A program made the position numbers and the translations under genes. The notes under the pieces are model-generated. The model did not search any database and was not told the origin of the DNA. It saw nothing but the letters and a program-made list of their open reading frames with translations. From contig OX638372.1 of NCBI GenBank assembly GCA_951812925.1, positions 10,693,410-10,757,409 on the forward strand: a DNA stretch of 64,000 nt, in the 5' to 3' direction. This stretch comes from Calliopum simillimum. Taxonomy: Eukaryota; Arthropoda; Insecta; Diptera; Lauxaniidae. Positions 12,456-23,050 of the stretch are shown one piece after another. The number at the start of each line of letters is the position of its first letter. Position 1 is the first letter of the stretch.

Positions 12456-12592
12456 TTTTAGCAAACAATGTTAATAAGCAATGTTTACAAGCAATGTTTA
12501 TAAACAATGCTTATAAGTAATTTATAGAAACAATGTTAATAAACAATTATTGGAAACAGCGCTTATTAACTAATTTTGGGAACAATACTTAC
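12456..12592 (+). repeat. Short minisatellite, ~16-bp unit
   Basis: Variants of AACAATGTTAATAAGC, AGCAATGTTTACA and AACAATGCTTATAAGT recur about eight times. The array directly precedes the larger GTGTCG minisatellite and may share its origin in slippage, but the unit sequence is different. Confidence 0.65.
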
Positions 12593-12608
12593 GGAATCGG
12601 GATATTGC

Positions 12609-13683
12609 GAAAAGTGTCGCCAAAAATAGTGGCAAAAAAGTTTCGACAAACGTTTCCCAAAAAAGTGTCAAAGAATGTGTTACAAGAAAAAGTGTCGAAA
12701 AATGAGTAGCAAAAAAGGTTTCAAAAAAGTGTCGAAAAATGTGTTGAAAAATGTGTTACCAGAAAAAGGTGCGAAAAAGTGTCGAAAAATGTGTCACCTA
12801 ATAAGTGACAAAAAAGAGTGTCGAAAAATGTGTAGCCAAAAAGTGTCGAAAAAACGTATCAAAAAATGTGTCACCAAAAAAGTGTCTTAAATGTGTTGCG
12901 ATAAAACGTGTCACCAAAAATTTGTCGCTAAAAAGTGTCGACAAATGTGCTGACAAAAAAGTGTCGAAAAATTTGTTGAAATATACATATGTCGCAAAAT
13001 ATGTCGCCAAAAAATTGTCGGAAAAACGTGACAAAAAATGTGCCACCAAAAAAGTGTCTAAAATGTGTTGCCATAAAAAGTGTAAAAAAAGGGACACCAA
13101 ATATTTGTCAAAAAATGTGTCGAAAAATATGTCGCCAAAAATGTGTCCGAAAAACATGTCAAAAAAGTGTCTAAAATGTGTTGCCATAAAAAGTGTCATC
13201 AAAAATTTGTCGCTAAAAAGTGTCGACAAATGTGCTGCCAAAAAATTTTCGAAAAATGTGTCGCCAAAAAAGTGTCAAAACAACGTGTCGTCAAAAAGTG
13301 TCGAAAAATGTGTTGCCATAAAAAGTGTCAAGAAAAGTGTAATCAAAAATTTGTCGCCAAAAAGTGTCGAAAAATGTGTCTCAAGAAAGTGTCAAAAAAT
13401 GTGTCACCAAAAAAGTGTCATCAAAAAGACTAAAAGATATGTCGCAAGAAAAGTTGCGAATAGTGTGTCGCCAAGAAAGTGTCGGAAAATGTGTCGTCAA
13501 AAAAATAATTGTGTTGCCATAAAGTGCTAGAAAAGTGTCAAAAAGTATGTCGCCAAAAAAATGTGTCGCGGAAAAAAATTTTAAAAATGTATCGCAAAAA
13601 AAAGTGTCTAAAGCGGAGTCGCAAAAAAAGTGTGGACGAAAAATGTTTCGCGAAAAAAATGTAAAATAAAAAAGCCTCGCTAA
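12609..13683 (+). repeat. GTGTCG minisatellite, first copy (~1.07 kb)
   Basis: The array is built from two alternating half-units, GTGTCGAAAAAT (12 bp) and GTGTCGCCAAAAAA (14 bp), giving a ~26-bp composite with many variants (GTGTTGCCATAAAAA, GTGTCACCAAAAAA). Because the unit is poor in stop codons it is open in several frames on both strands, including a 241-codon Lys/Ser/Val/Cys frame at 12805-13530. Overlapping open frames on both strands show that this is repeat composition and not a gene. Confidence 0.88.
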
Positions 13684-15518
13684 GCAATATTGTAAAACTA
13701 ATACTTTGAAGAACCTTGGTTTCGTTGGTTGATTCATAAGCCAAAATAAAATAAATTGCCTAAATCTTAAAAAAAAATGACAATTTTAAAGCGACCAAGT
13801 ACACCCACTTCAATTGTCCAACTTTTCACACCCACAAAAAGCACTGTGCTTGGATATCAATATTTAACTAGATTACAGGCGTCAAAAGTAAAAGCAGAGC
13901 CAAAACGGTGGGAGCCACACAACTCTGACTTACTCGTGCGTCAAAATTCTTTCACCGTTTCAATGTCAATCTTAGCTACGCATTCTGTGCTGCTGAAAGT
14001 AAGCACCTTTACAGAGCAAAGTAAAGAGCCCATACTGTTTTCATCATACCGCCGCAGCCGCTCATCATCAAAATGAAAGTAATTAACGTTATCATCATGA
14101 GCTAACAACCTGAGTAGCAAAAAAGGTTTCAAAAAAGTGTCGAAAAATGTGTTGAAAAATGTGTTACCAGAAAAAGGTGCGAAAAAGTGTCGAAAAATGT
14201 GTCACCTAATAAGTGACAAAAAAGAGTGTCGAAAAATGTGTAGCCAAAAAGTGTCGAAAAAACGTATCAAAAAATGTGTCACCAAAAAAGTGTCTTAAAT
14301 GTGTTGCGATAAAACGTGTCACCAAAAATTTGTCGCTAAAAAGTGTCGACAAATGTGCTGACAAAAAAGTGTCGAAAAATTTGTTGAAATATACATATGT
14401 CGCAAAATATGTCGCCAAAAAATTGTCGGAAAAACGTGACAAAAAATGTGCCACCAAAAAAGTGTCTAAAATGTGTTGCCATAAAAAGTGTAAAAAAAGG
14501 GACACCAAATATTTGTCAAAAAATGTGTCGAAAAATATGTCGCCAAAAATGTGTCCGAAAAACATGTCAAAAAAGTGTCTAAAATGTGTTGCCATAAAAA
14601 GTGTCATCAAAAATTTGTCGCTAAAAAGTGTCGACAAATGTGCTGCCAAAAAATTTTCGAAAAATGTGTCGCCAAAAAAGTGTCAAAACAACGTGTCGTC
14701 AAAAAGTGTCGAAAAATGTGTTGCCATAAAAAGTGTCAAGAAAAGTGTAATCAAAAATTTGTCGCCAAAAAGTGTCGAAAAATGTGTCTCAAGAAAGTGT
14801 CAAAAAATGTGTCACCAAAAAAGTGTCATCAAAAAGACTAAAAGATATGTCGCAAGAAAAGTTGCGAATAGTGTGTCGCCAAGAAAGTGTCGGAAAATGT
14901 GTCGTCAAAAAAATAATTGTGTTGCCATAAAGTGCTAGAAAAGTGTCAAAAAGTATGTCGCCAAAAAAATGTGTCGCGGAAAAAAATTTTAAAAATGTAT
15001 CGCAAAAAAAAGTGTCTAAAGCGGAGTCGCAAAAAAAGTGTGGACGAAAAATGTTTCGCGAAAAAAATGTAAAATAAAAAAGCCTCGCTAAGCAATATTG
15101 TAAAACTAATACTTTGAAGAACCTTGGTTTCGTTGGTTGATTCATAAGCCAAAATAAAATAAATTGCCTAAATCTTAAAAAAAAATGACAATTTTAAAGC
15201 GACCAAGTACACCCACTTCAATTGTCCAACTTTTCACACCCACAAAAAGCACTGTGCTTGGATATCAATATTTAACTAGATTACAGGCGTCAAAAGTAAA
15301 AGCAGAGCCAAAACGGTGGGAGCCACACAACTCTGACTTACTCGTGCGTCAAAATTCTTTCACCGTTTCAATGTCAATCTTAGCTACGCATTCTGTGCTG
15401 CTGAAAGTAAGCACCTTTACAGAGCAAAGTAAAGAGCCCATACTGTTTTCATCATACCGCCGCAGCCGCTCATCATCAAAATGAAAGTAATTAACGTTAT
15501 CATCATGAGCTAACAACC
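12703..15518 (+). repeat. 1408-bp direct tandem duplication, copies apparently identical
   Basis: Unit A spans 12703-14110 and unit B 14111-15518. Every long translation in A recurs unchanged in B at an offset of exactly 1408 bp. Each unit holds about 980 bp of GTGTCG minisatellite and about 430 bp of unique sequence. After unit B the match to the start of the unit continues for TG (15519-15520) and then stops, leaving 2 bp of microhomology at the breakpoints. Either it is very recent or it is an assembly duplication. Confidence 0.93.
14111..15091 (+). repeat. GTGTCG minisatellite, second copy
   Basis: This is the copy of 12703-13683 inside unit B of the duplication, with the same half-units and the same spurious 241-codon frame (14213-14938). 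No base difference from the first copy was noticed. Confidence 0.88.
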
Positions 15519-16343
15519 TGGTGGTGGTGGTGGTGGCAGGCAGCCCTGTAATTCGAATCTTATACCCTCGCATAAATACTTACAGCATGACGATGTTGCT
15601 CTCCTTGTTTTTGTGCAAATTTCCCCATAATGTGAAAATGCGAAATATCCCTTCGCAGTCGCTTGTGCTTGATGTCGTATTTATTAGGTTTCATGCTAAC
15701 GAACGGAATGAATGAATACGACGCGCGCGCGTTAAAGTTCCAAGCTGTGAAATTAATTTGAGCTTAATTTAAATATTATCCCGACCCCAGTAAAAATCAT
15801 TGCCCCCACTAGCAATCAAATAACTAACTTAACCCTAACAGCAACTATACTCTATAAAACCCTATAGCAACGCACCTACACTCATTCATACTCGTGCATA
15901 CTACCACTTACTTTTGACAGAATTATCATCACTATGCAATTTACAACATCATCATTCTCATCATCGTCATCATAGCGCTGACTTTTATAGAATTTCATGG
16001 TATTTTGCATAAATTGAGTTTTGATTTTAGTGGGACTCTGCTAATTTCACTACTGTTTTATTTTGTCTTGCCGCCAAAATTGTTGCCATCATTTCCGATT
16101 AATGTGAAATTTTTCGTTTTGATTTACTTTTAATGTTGGACTCATTAAAAGTTATTTTGGGTTGTCAAAAATGTTGCGAATTTGTTTTGACCTTTGTACG
16201 TAGTCTAGCAACTTTAATGTGATTTGAATTTTGTAACTGTCATTCATAATGCATTGAAAGTCAGAATATTACGGAACTTTGATTCCGGTTCCAAAAGGTC
16301 GGAAATTCTGTCGAAAGAAGAAAAGTACGAAAGTAGATGCGTA
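15519..16343. other. No gene recognised; (GGT)n and (GC)n tracts
   Basis: A GGTGGTGGTGGTGGTGG tract at 15520-15537 abuts the end of the tandem duplication and may have promoted it. A GACGCGCGCGCG tract lies at 15720-15731. The remainder is intron-like. Confidence 0.5.
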
Positions 16344-16988
16344 CTGTGCTGTGCATAACATTTGCAACTAAAAACACTTGAAACTGAATCACCAATTTTC
16401 AGCCACTAAAACAGATGCAAATAAAAAACTTGGTATGAGGTTTTATGTCATTTACACAACGAAAGTGGTAAAAGATTGGATAAAATGGCAAAATATTGAT
16501 GTTCATCAATGCCCCGCGGAGTCGCAAGATCTAAACCCAATCAAATCGTCAAGTCACGAAAATGCATTGCTTATTATGCAATCAAAAATTTAGAAAACAG
16601 GATGAGTTGTTTTATGAAGTTAAAAAACGGTAGCAGGATATTCCGCATTCATTCGAAAATAGTTTTATTGCATCCATGCCAAAAAGATGCACTTCTGTTA
16701 TAAAAACAGGGGTTATTCCATTAAATATTGCTATTTTTAGTTATTAATTTTTAATTTAGATTTATAGTTGTAAATGTTTTGCACAGCCAGTACCGATATA
16801 TTTTTATATTGCACTTAAGTTTTAGTTTTGTATTAGTGATGTATGGATTTTTTATTTTTGTTTTATAAACAACAATATAAATGACATAAAACCTCATACC
16901 AAGTTTTTTATTTGCATCTGTTTTATTGGCCGAAAATTGGTGATTCAGTTTCAAGTGTTTTTGGTTGCAAATGTTTTGCATAGAACTG
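16344..16988 (+). mobile_element. Deleted Tc1-like transposon with ~110-bp inverted ends
   Basis: The ends 16344-16455 and 16877-16988 are reverse complements (TTTGCAACTAAAAACACTTG and its mirror, ATGAGGTTTTATGTCATTTA and its mirror). TA lies directly outside each end (16342-16343, 16989-16990), the standard Tc1/mariner target. The 645-bp length is far below a full Tc1 element (about 1.6 kb or more). Only the C-terminal part of a transposase remains inside, so this is an internally deleted, non-autonomous copy. Confidence 0.85.
16455..16735 (+). pseudogene. Tc1-type transposase, C-terminal remnant
   Basis: The peptide NIDVHQCPAESQDLNPI matches the Tc1 family motif around the last catalytic acidic residue, normally of the form WPAQSPDLNPIE. 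In another frame downstream, segments resembling the family C-terminus follow: a KQDELFYEVKKR stretch ending at an in-frame TAG where the family has Trp, then IASMPKRC and VIKTG. The N-terminal DNA-binding domains and the earlier catalytic Asp residues are absent. At least one frameshift and one nonsense change make it non-functional. Confidence 0.8.
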
Positions 16989-17267
16989 TATATAAAATTT
17001 AGTTTCGGAAAATCCGCATCGTTTATTTTTTGATGCCGTTGAAAGAAATGAGAAATGCACTGAAAGAATGAATAAAAATGGTTTCAGGTTTTCAGATCTC
17101 GAAATATATATCTTTCATGTTCGATTCCGTTCCAATTCTGGCTCCAACTCCGAAAAAGCAAATATTCGGTAAAACCAACTCTTTAGCATTCCTAACTGAA
17201 AGTATTTCTTTAAAGTATAACTATTACCAGTGAGGGTTACCGCAACTTTGACCCGATGTGTTTGACA

Positions 17268-17310
17268 TATCGTGAAGATAATACTACAACTAGATATCTA
17301 CATTTTTGAT
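17268..17310 (+). repeat. Degenerate end of the CGTCGGG-type MITE
   Basis: CATATCGTGAAGATAATACT followed by ACAACTAGATATCTACAT resembles the left end of the element at 49221-49464 (CGTCGGGTTAAAACTACCAC, TAGACATCTACAT), including a preceding ATAT. The match covers only one end; the opposite end was not found nearby. Confidence 0.35.
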
Positions 17311-17749
17311 ATAATTCCTCTTAATCATCAAAAACAACATAGGAATTACTTTTAACAGACTTTTAGGCATATCAATTTTACTCTCAGGCCTGATAACAAA
17401 AACGGATACCAGATTTAGAATCAACAACACCAAGTTACTTAAGAAAAGTTATCAATATCTCATTCAGCCACAAAATTTAATTGTTATTGTTTGAAATATG
17501 ATGGTGGTGCAACGTTTCTTTGCCCAAAATTTCAATTTTGAATTCGGAAACATATATTTAGTTTAAAATTGGTAGAAACCATATGGTTGAAATCTCGAGT
17601 GACTCTAATTATTTTTTTGTGGGGAAAATTTTTTTTCGAAAGGACATGACAGTTTTTTGGACCGTTTGTTTAAATGTCATGGCATTCTCAAAAAAAGGCT
17701 TACAAAAAACTCCAAAAAGTCAATAAAAAGGGTCAAGAGAAATTGTTAC

Positions 17750-18268
17750 TTGAGGAAAAACATGTTCACAGACCCCCACTAAGTTTATCTTTCCAATATT
17801 TTTCTCAAACATACTACCCCCTTTTTTCCACCCCTGAAAGAGGCTCCCATACAAAATGTTGAAAAGACATCATAGAAAAACTGCCTCATTGCCGGAAGAG
17901 GAAAAAAATGTTCACCGACCACACTAATTTTTCCTCTTCAATATTTCTCTCGAACATACTAGCCCCTTTTATCCACCCGTTAAGGAGCCTCTCATACAAA
18001 ATTGATATTTATATCTAAATTGATATTTATATCTAAATTTTGTATGGGAGCTCCCTTAAGGGGTGGAAAAAATAGAATAGTATGCTCGAGAAAAATGTTG
18101 TGGAGAAAAAATTAATGGGGGCTTGTAAACATTTTTTTCTTCTCCCGGCAAAGAGGAATTTTTTATGATTTTGTATGGGAGTCCCCTTAAGGCGTGGAAA
18201 AAAGGGGATAGTATGTTTGAGAGAAATATTGGAGAGGTAAACTTAGTGGCAACGTTCAGAGAGCATGT
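17750..18268. repeat. Palindrome in which each arm is a tandem dimer
   Basis: A ~100-bp unit running from ATGTTCAC through CCAATATTTTTCTC and ACATACTA to CCCATACAAAAT occurs twice in direct orientation (about 17762-17860 and 17910-18003). It then occurs twice in inverted orientation (about 18037-18135 and 18165-18260). At the centre, 18003-18037, the word TTGATATTTATATCTAAA is itself duplicated. No gene is present; a short open frame at its left edge is fortuitous. Confidence 0.75.
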
Positions 18269-19245
18269 GTGTGATCCATACTTTCAATACGAAAGAATCT
18301 TTTGACAATTTGAGCGGGAAAAATTTGTAATTTACAAAAAAATTGAGTCTTAGCAAAGATGTTCTATAAGACCGTCTTACTGATCTTAGGGTTAAATTAT
18401 TTGTCGTCGATTTATGCAAAATATCATGCTTTTGAATGCTTGACCATTACAATGTAGAACAAGTTGTTGAAATCTTAAATCAAAATTTGGCAACTTGACT
18501 TTAGTGATAGGCACAAATTATCTTTCAAATGAAATAAACAATATTCGACAGTTCTTGTACTTCTGAGACTACCTCCGCCACTCGTGCATTGTTAAAACAA
18601 GAAAGGTATCTATTAAAAATTCAATATGAATTCATTTTCAAATTGTATGGCATCGTAAAATTGTACATTAGGTACATAAGGTACATACGAGTAGTAGAAG
18701 GAAAAATTCCATTATTAAATTGCAATTTACCCGCCTGCAAGTAATCCAATCTATATATCAAACTTCAATAAAGTTCAGCCATTGACAGTTGCTGTTGTTG
18801 CCAACTGCGTTATAGTAAAGTTACACACACACACACACATTTTATTACATTACTTCAGGAATAAGACACAGCAGCAGCTAAAGCGCATAAAATCGATTAA
18901 TCATAAATTATCACGCGTTTCATATGAACGCGAATCGACAAAGTCCAACTGCGAGTTATATGCGCGAGTAGGAGATATATTTCAAGATGCAACACATCAG
19001 ACAAAAATGAATAAAGTAAAACCAAAAGAAACAAATCGACAAACGCAGTCAGGACACATTGCCACCACCACAATACATAAAGCGTTAAAATAAGGACATA
19101 CGACAGGAGCAGTTAGTTTATGATGCCACAATAAATGTTAGAAACAATCTTTAAAATAAAGTATGTGAAAAAATATCAATATCATAAATAAAGTAAATTT
19201 TTTTTCCAGAAATTTAAAACACAAAAACTTTAGAAAAGAAAAAAA
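18269..19245. other. No gene recognised; (CA)n near 18822-18838
   Basis: AT-rich with one (AC)8 microsatellite. A 103-codon frame at 18782-19093 crosses the CA tract, giving His-Thr repeats, and has no recognisable domain. Confidence 0.5.
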
Positions 19246-19561
19246 CCCTGCAAAAAATGAGTACCGGTTGTATTTGAATTTTTTTACTTTTTTTAAAATT
19301 TTTCTAAACTTGTATCTGGTATCTGGTACATTTCCCGTACTTTCTAGGTATTCGTAAATATTTTTGTTTATATATTTTTTAACGTCTGAATATTTTTTTT
19401 TTTTTGTATGGACCCTGCAAAAAATGAGTACCGGTTGTATTTGAATTTTTTCACTTTTTTTTTAATTTTTCTAAACTTGTATCTGGTATCTGGTACATTT
19501 CCCGTACTTTCTAGGTATGCGTAAATATTTTTTAACGTCTGAATATTTTTTTTTGTATGGA
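19246..19561 (+). repeat. Tandem duplication, ~150-167-bp unit
   Basis: Unit 1 (19246-19412) and unit 2 (19413-19561) both start CCCTGCAAAAAATGAGTACC and share GTATCTGGTATCTGGTACAT and TTTCCCGTACTTTCTAGGTA. Unit 2 lacks about 18 bp of T-rich sequence. The start of each unit mirrors TTTGCAGGG at 20896-20904, so 19246 may be the left end of a larger element. Confidence 0.8.
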
Positions 19562-20547
19562 AGTTTTGTTTTATGTGCCATTCAAAAATCAAATTTCAAC
19601 ATTTTATATGGCGCTCAATAAATAAAAAAATATAAATTGTATCTCTAATCGTCTAATGCTGGGGAAAAAGGAGCTAAAATTGGGCAATTGTCAGCATGCT
19701 ATCGATGCGGCTCGTTCAGTTCTAATAGAATTTGTCGGTAACATACACCAGTTAGAAATTTATGAACTGCACTATTGGAAAACGACGGCAAAAGTTTAGG
19801 AGTCGGTCGCTTTTTGGTAAAGAATTGCAACTAATATCCACAGATATTTTTATAAGTTTGCTGTCATACCGCCTTATTGCTTAAAGGAGCTGGGACTGAT
19901 GAGCAAAAGTAGCGTTTTCTTAAGAAGTTCGCTAATGGTGAGTGTTGTACACAAAAAGTGGTCTTCTAGTTCGTATGTATGGATATAGGAGTGCTCATAT
20001 ATGCAAAGTTGTATTTTTTTTTTGGTTATTCTATACAAAAGATATGCCTCTATTTTACGAAAACGAATGGGAAGTAAAAATTTTACGACTTTGCACATTT
20101 GATGCATCACATGTGCATTCTACAAACATTGTACCTAAAAACTAAATTTACTTCAAACTGTTAATTACTTCCTATAACCATTTACAGGTACAATGGTAGC
20201 CACAGAAACCATATACATATATGAACAAGAACCATCTGAAAGTAAATATTTAGTCTCTCGTGTGTTCCGGCTCTTAATGTCGATAGCCGTTGATAAGTAT
20301 AAGATGGAGAAAAGTATTTTATAATCGTTGGTCCTCAATTGTGAGCAAGCACTAAGGAAGATCATTATATTGGCTTATAACTTTATTGATACTAGTTTTT
20401 ACTGTATTGTAATTTTCATTTAATATATTGTATTCAAACTTGTAATTATTAAACCTTTCTAACGCCAAACATAATTATCCCTATTGGGAAATAAAATTTC
20501 GCACGGAATTAATCACGTTTTCGTTTTTTTTTCGGGATTTTAATTAG
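19562..20547. other. No gene recognised
   Basis: AT-rich DNA between the GTACCGGT-type repeats. No tandem structure or coding signal identified. Confidence 0.45.
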
Positions 20548-20904
20548 CATACCTACAAGATACAGTACCAGTACTCGTCCTTAGAAACCTACCGGGATTG
20601 TTATACATACGTTTAACGAGTATAATACCTGTATGCATATTAAGAACGTACCTGTACTATTCCAGACACGTACAACCGATACAGTACCGGTATGCGTATC
20701 TAAGTATTTATGCAGGGACGGGTAACTGATACAATACAAGTACTGGTACTACAAAACCAATGCCTGTATTTTTCCCGACAGCAATGTAAACGTTATTGAA
20801 AGAGTACGGCAATTTCTATGTGATTTTCAAAAACAATCAAAAAAAAATACGTGTTTGTGTCCCCGATACATACGCCGTTTGTATCTAGTACACTGTTTGC
20901 AGGG
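20548..20904 (+). repeat. Degenerate GATACAGTACCGGT-type repeats ending in TTTGCAGGG
   Basis: Words such as AGATACAGTACCAGTACTCG, CGATACAGTACCGGTATGCG and TGATACAATACAAGTACTGG recur irregularly. The last part closes with GTTTGCAGGG, the mirror of the CCCTGCAAA that opens the units at 19246 and 19413. This suggests one ~1.66-kb element (19246-20904) with short inverted ends and internal repeats, but no target duplication was evident. Confidence 0.45.
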
Positions 20905-21456
20905 AATCAGTCAGAAAACAAAGAAGGAGAAGAATATTAAAATTGAAATGTGCGGAAATTTTAAACAAACTCTATTGACTTGAATTGTTTCAATGTTTAA
21001 TATGTAAAAGTTAAACTTTGATGCAAGACGGCATACAAAAAATCTGATAAAAAGCTTTAGAAGCTGAACAAAAACGTATTTCGGCCTACATATTAGGTGT
21101 TGTTGGTTGGCGGTGGCCCAAGTCGGCAGCTGACAGCTGCTTTGCCAAAAAAAAGAAATAAATTTAAGAAGTTTATAAAATCAAAAAAAAAAAAAAAAAA
21201 AAACTAAGAAGTAAACATCAAGAAGACAAAAATAAAGCAGCTGAAGATAAGAAGAAAAAAAAAAAAAAAAAATTAAATATTTTGGAAGCAAATTTGACAA
21301 GGGATGACAGCAGGACACACCATACAATGGAATAAGGCGGCGACAACAACGATGAAGAGTCAGCAACAGCAAGCAGTCATCACTGTGATGGCAGCGCATA
21401 TTGGGGCAAAAATAGCAAAAATTTCGAAATGCTATATCAGGACAACAAACTTAGGG
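20905..21456. other. No gene recognised; long A tracts
   Basis: Contains A runs of about 20 at 21184-21203 and 17-18 near 21254-21271, and a GCAGCTGACAGCTGC palindrome near 21125. The A-rich parts create a Phe-rich open frame on the minus strand that is not a gene. Confidence 0.5.
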
Positions 21457-21690
21457 TAAACTTTGGTCATATGGCACCCCCAGGTGATATGGCACCCATT
21501 TCAATTTCAATATTTGCAGATTCGTAGCATTCAGATAGGTAGTTGCTTATATTCCGAGAGGTAGCTGCGAGTATTTAAAACAGTTTTCTGGTGCATATAC
21601 CAAAACAAGCCGATATCGTGGCATTTTTATTTGGAATAGACTAAAAAGGAGAAATGGCATGGCTCGGGTGCCATTTTTTGCTTTGCATGT
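21457..21690 (+). mobile_element. Truncated pogo-like element, one end only
   Basis: Starting after TA at 21457-21458, the words TATGGCACCCCCAGGTGATA and CCATTTCAATTTCAATATTTG, and further in GGAATAGACTAAAAAGGAGA, match the right part of the element at 35228-36175 in inverse orientation (36030-36175). The opposite end is missing. It is a solo end or truncated copy of the same family. Confidence 0.65.
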
Positions 21691-21789
21691 TATACACAAT
21701 ATGGGAGTACAAATTGTAGAAGAAATGAATTTTTGATTGATCATAGTGTAGTCTATTTGTAATGCAAAAAGGCATAAAGCGACAAATTG

Positions 21790-22215
21790 GGCTTTTTCGA
21801 TGTCAATGTATTTCAAAAGAAGTCAATTGGCGTTTTCTGGTTTTAATATATTTCATATGGAGACACGTTGCTTTTTTCTAGTCTCAATGTATTGCATAAG
21901 GAGACAATTAGCCCTTTTCTGGTACCAATGTAATGCACAAGGAGAAAATTGCCATCTTTTTGGTCTCAATGTAATGTATAAGGAGACAATTGTTCTTTAC
22001 TGATCTCTTTGTAATGCACATGAAGACGATTAGACTCATGAGGAGACAATTGGCCGTTTTCTGGTACCAATGAAATGTATACGAAGATACTTAACATTTT
22101 TTTGATCTTAATGTATCATATAAGGAGATAATTGGCATTTTTTTGGTCTCAATGTAATGTATAAGGAGACAATTGGTCTTTTTTGGTTTCAATATAATGC
22201 ATTAGACGACGATTG
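21790..22215 (+). repeat. 43-bp minisatellite, about ten units
   Basis: The unit is close to GGTCTCAATGTAATGTATAA followed by GGAGACAATTGGCCTTTTTT. Units at 21800-22210 vary at several positions (AAGGAGACAATTAGCC, ATGAAGACGATTAGAC, AAGGAGATAATTGGCA). Two related units lie in reverse orientation at 5640-5712. Open frames here are artefacts. Confidence 0.82.
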
Positions 22216-22359
22216 GTCTTTGTCCAGACAATATACAATATTTTAAACACAAACAGAAATGTACATGAAGTGGGACCAGAATTCAGACTTGTCGGTCGCC
22301 ACCATGATGTAGTTTTCAACCCAACTGTTTTGGAAAAATATCTCTAAAAAATTTTTTCA

Positions 22360-22495
22360 AAACTAAGACCAAAAGCGAGACCAAGACTTAATGAGCAAGA
22401 TCAAGACCAAGACTCGATATCAAAACCAAGACCAAGGCTCAATGTGCAAGAACAAGACCAAGACTAAGACTGTAATTGTCTTGGTCTTGGTTGGC
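22360..22495 (+). repeat. CAAGACCAAGACTC repeat with terminal mirror
   Basis: CAAGACCAAGACT and variants recur five to six times, ending at about 22470. They are directly followed by TTGTCTTGGTCTTGG, the reverse complement, so the end of the array can fold into a hairpin with about 14 paired bases. Confidence 0.65.
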
Positions 22496-22824
22496 TCATC
22501 ACTACATTGAACACTATACCTGGTCGAAATTCAGATTCATCCCGAAACCAACTCAAAAGTTAGAGGTACTCTTAAAAACGATATCAAAATCATATTTTTT
22601 TTTGCGCAGTCACTCCAGAATTGCAAAATTTTCGGGTTGCATTAAAAATCTGTCTTAATTCTGGTATTATTGTAGTGCAATAAAAAAGGTGCCACATCTT
22701 CTGAGTTTACGTCACAAATTTTTAATGAAAAAAACAAAAAAAAAAAAAAAAAATTTTAACTTATCATTACCAAATACAACCAACATCTTAAAATGTTTTC
22801 CGAAATTAATTGCTAAGAAAAAAG

Positions 22825-23050
22825 ATCTTGGTTACTTTCAACCAAGTGGCTCCCATCAATGTGATTAAAAACAAAGCAAATCGAAGATATATCTTAGGAA
22901 GAAAACGAAAAACTACTTTAATTTTTCCGCTTATGACATTTATTGCCAAAAATAAAGCTTTTACAGTCGGTGGAAACGGTTAGAATTCAACGATGAGAAT
23001 TATAGATCCTTTCACAAGTAAATCTCCGGTGGAAACATATTATTAAGCTT
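22825..23050 (+). repeat. Dispersed repeat, copy 1 (partner at 47790-47990)
   Basis: GCCAAAAATAAAGCTTTTAC, GGTGGAAACGGTTAGAATTC and AACGATGAGAATTATAGATC correspond in order to GTCAAAAATAAATCTCTTTT, GTTGGAAACGGGTAGGATCT and AACGATGTAATTAACAAACC near 47880-47940. The flanks also match loosely (CGGCTAATGAC against CGCTTATGAC). It is an interspersed repeat of unknown class. Confidence 0.6.

Noticed and set aside
12805..13530. 241-codon Lys/Ser/Val/Cys-rich open frame (and its copy at 14213-14938)
   Set aside because: It lies wholly in the GTGTCG minisatellite, and other long frames are open on both strands over the same bases; the openness follows from repeat composition.
12609..13683. CRISPR array
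   Set aside because: Repeats are directly adjacent and degenerate with no constant repeat/unique spacer alternation, and the genome is eukaryotic.
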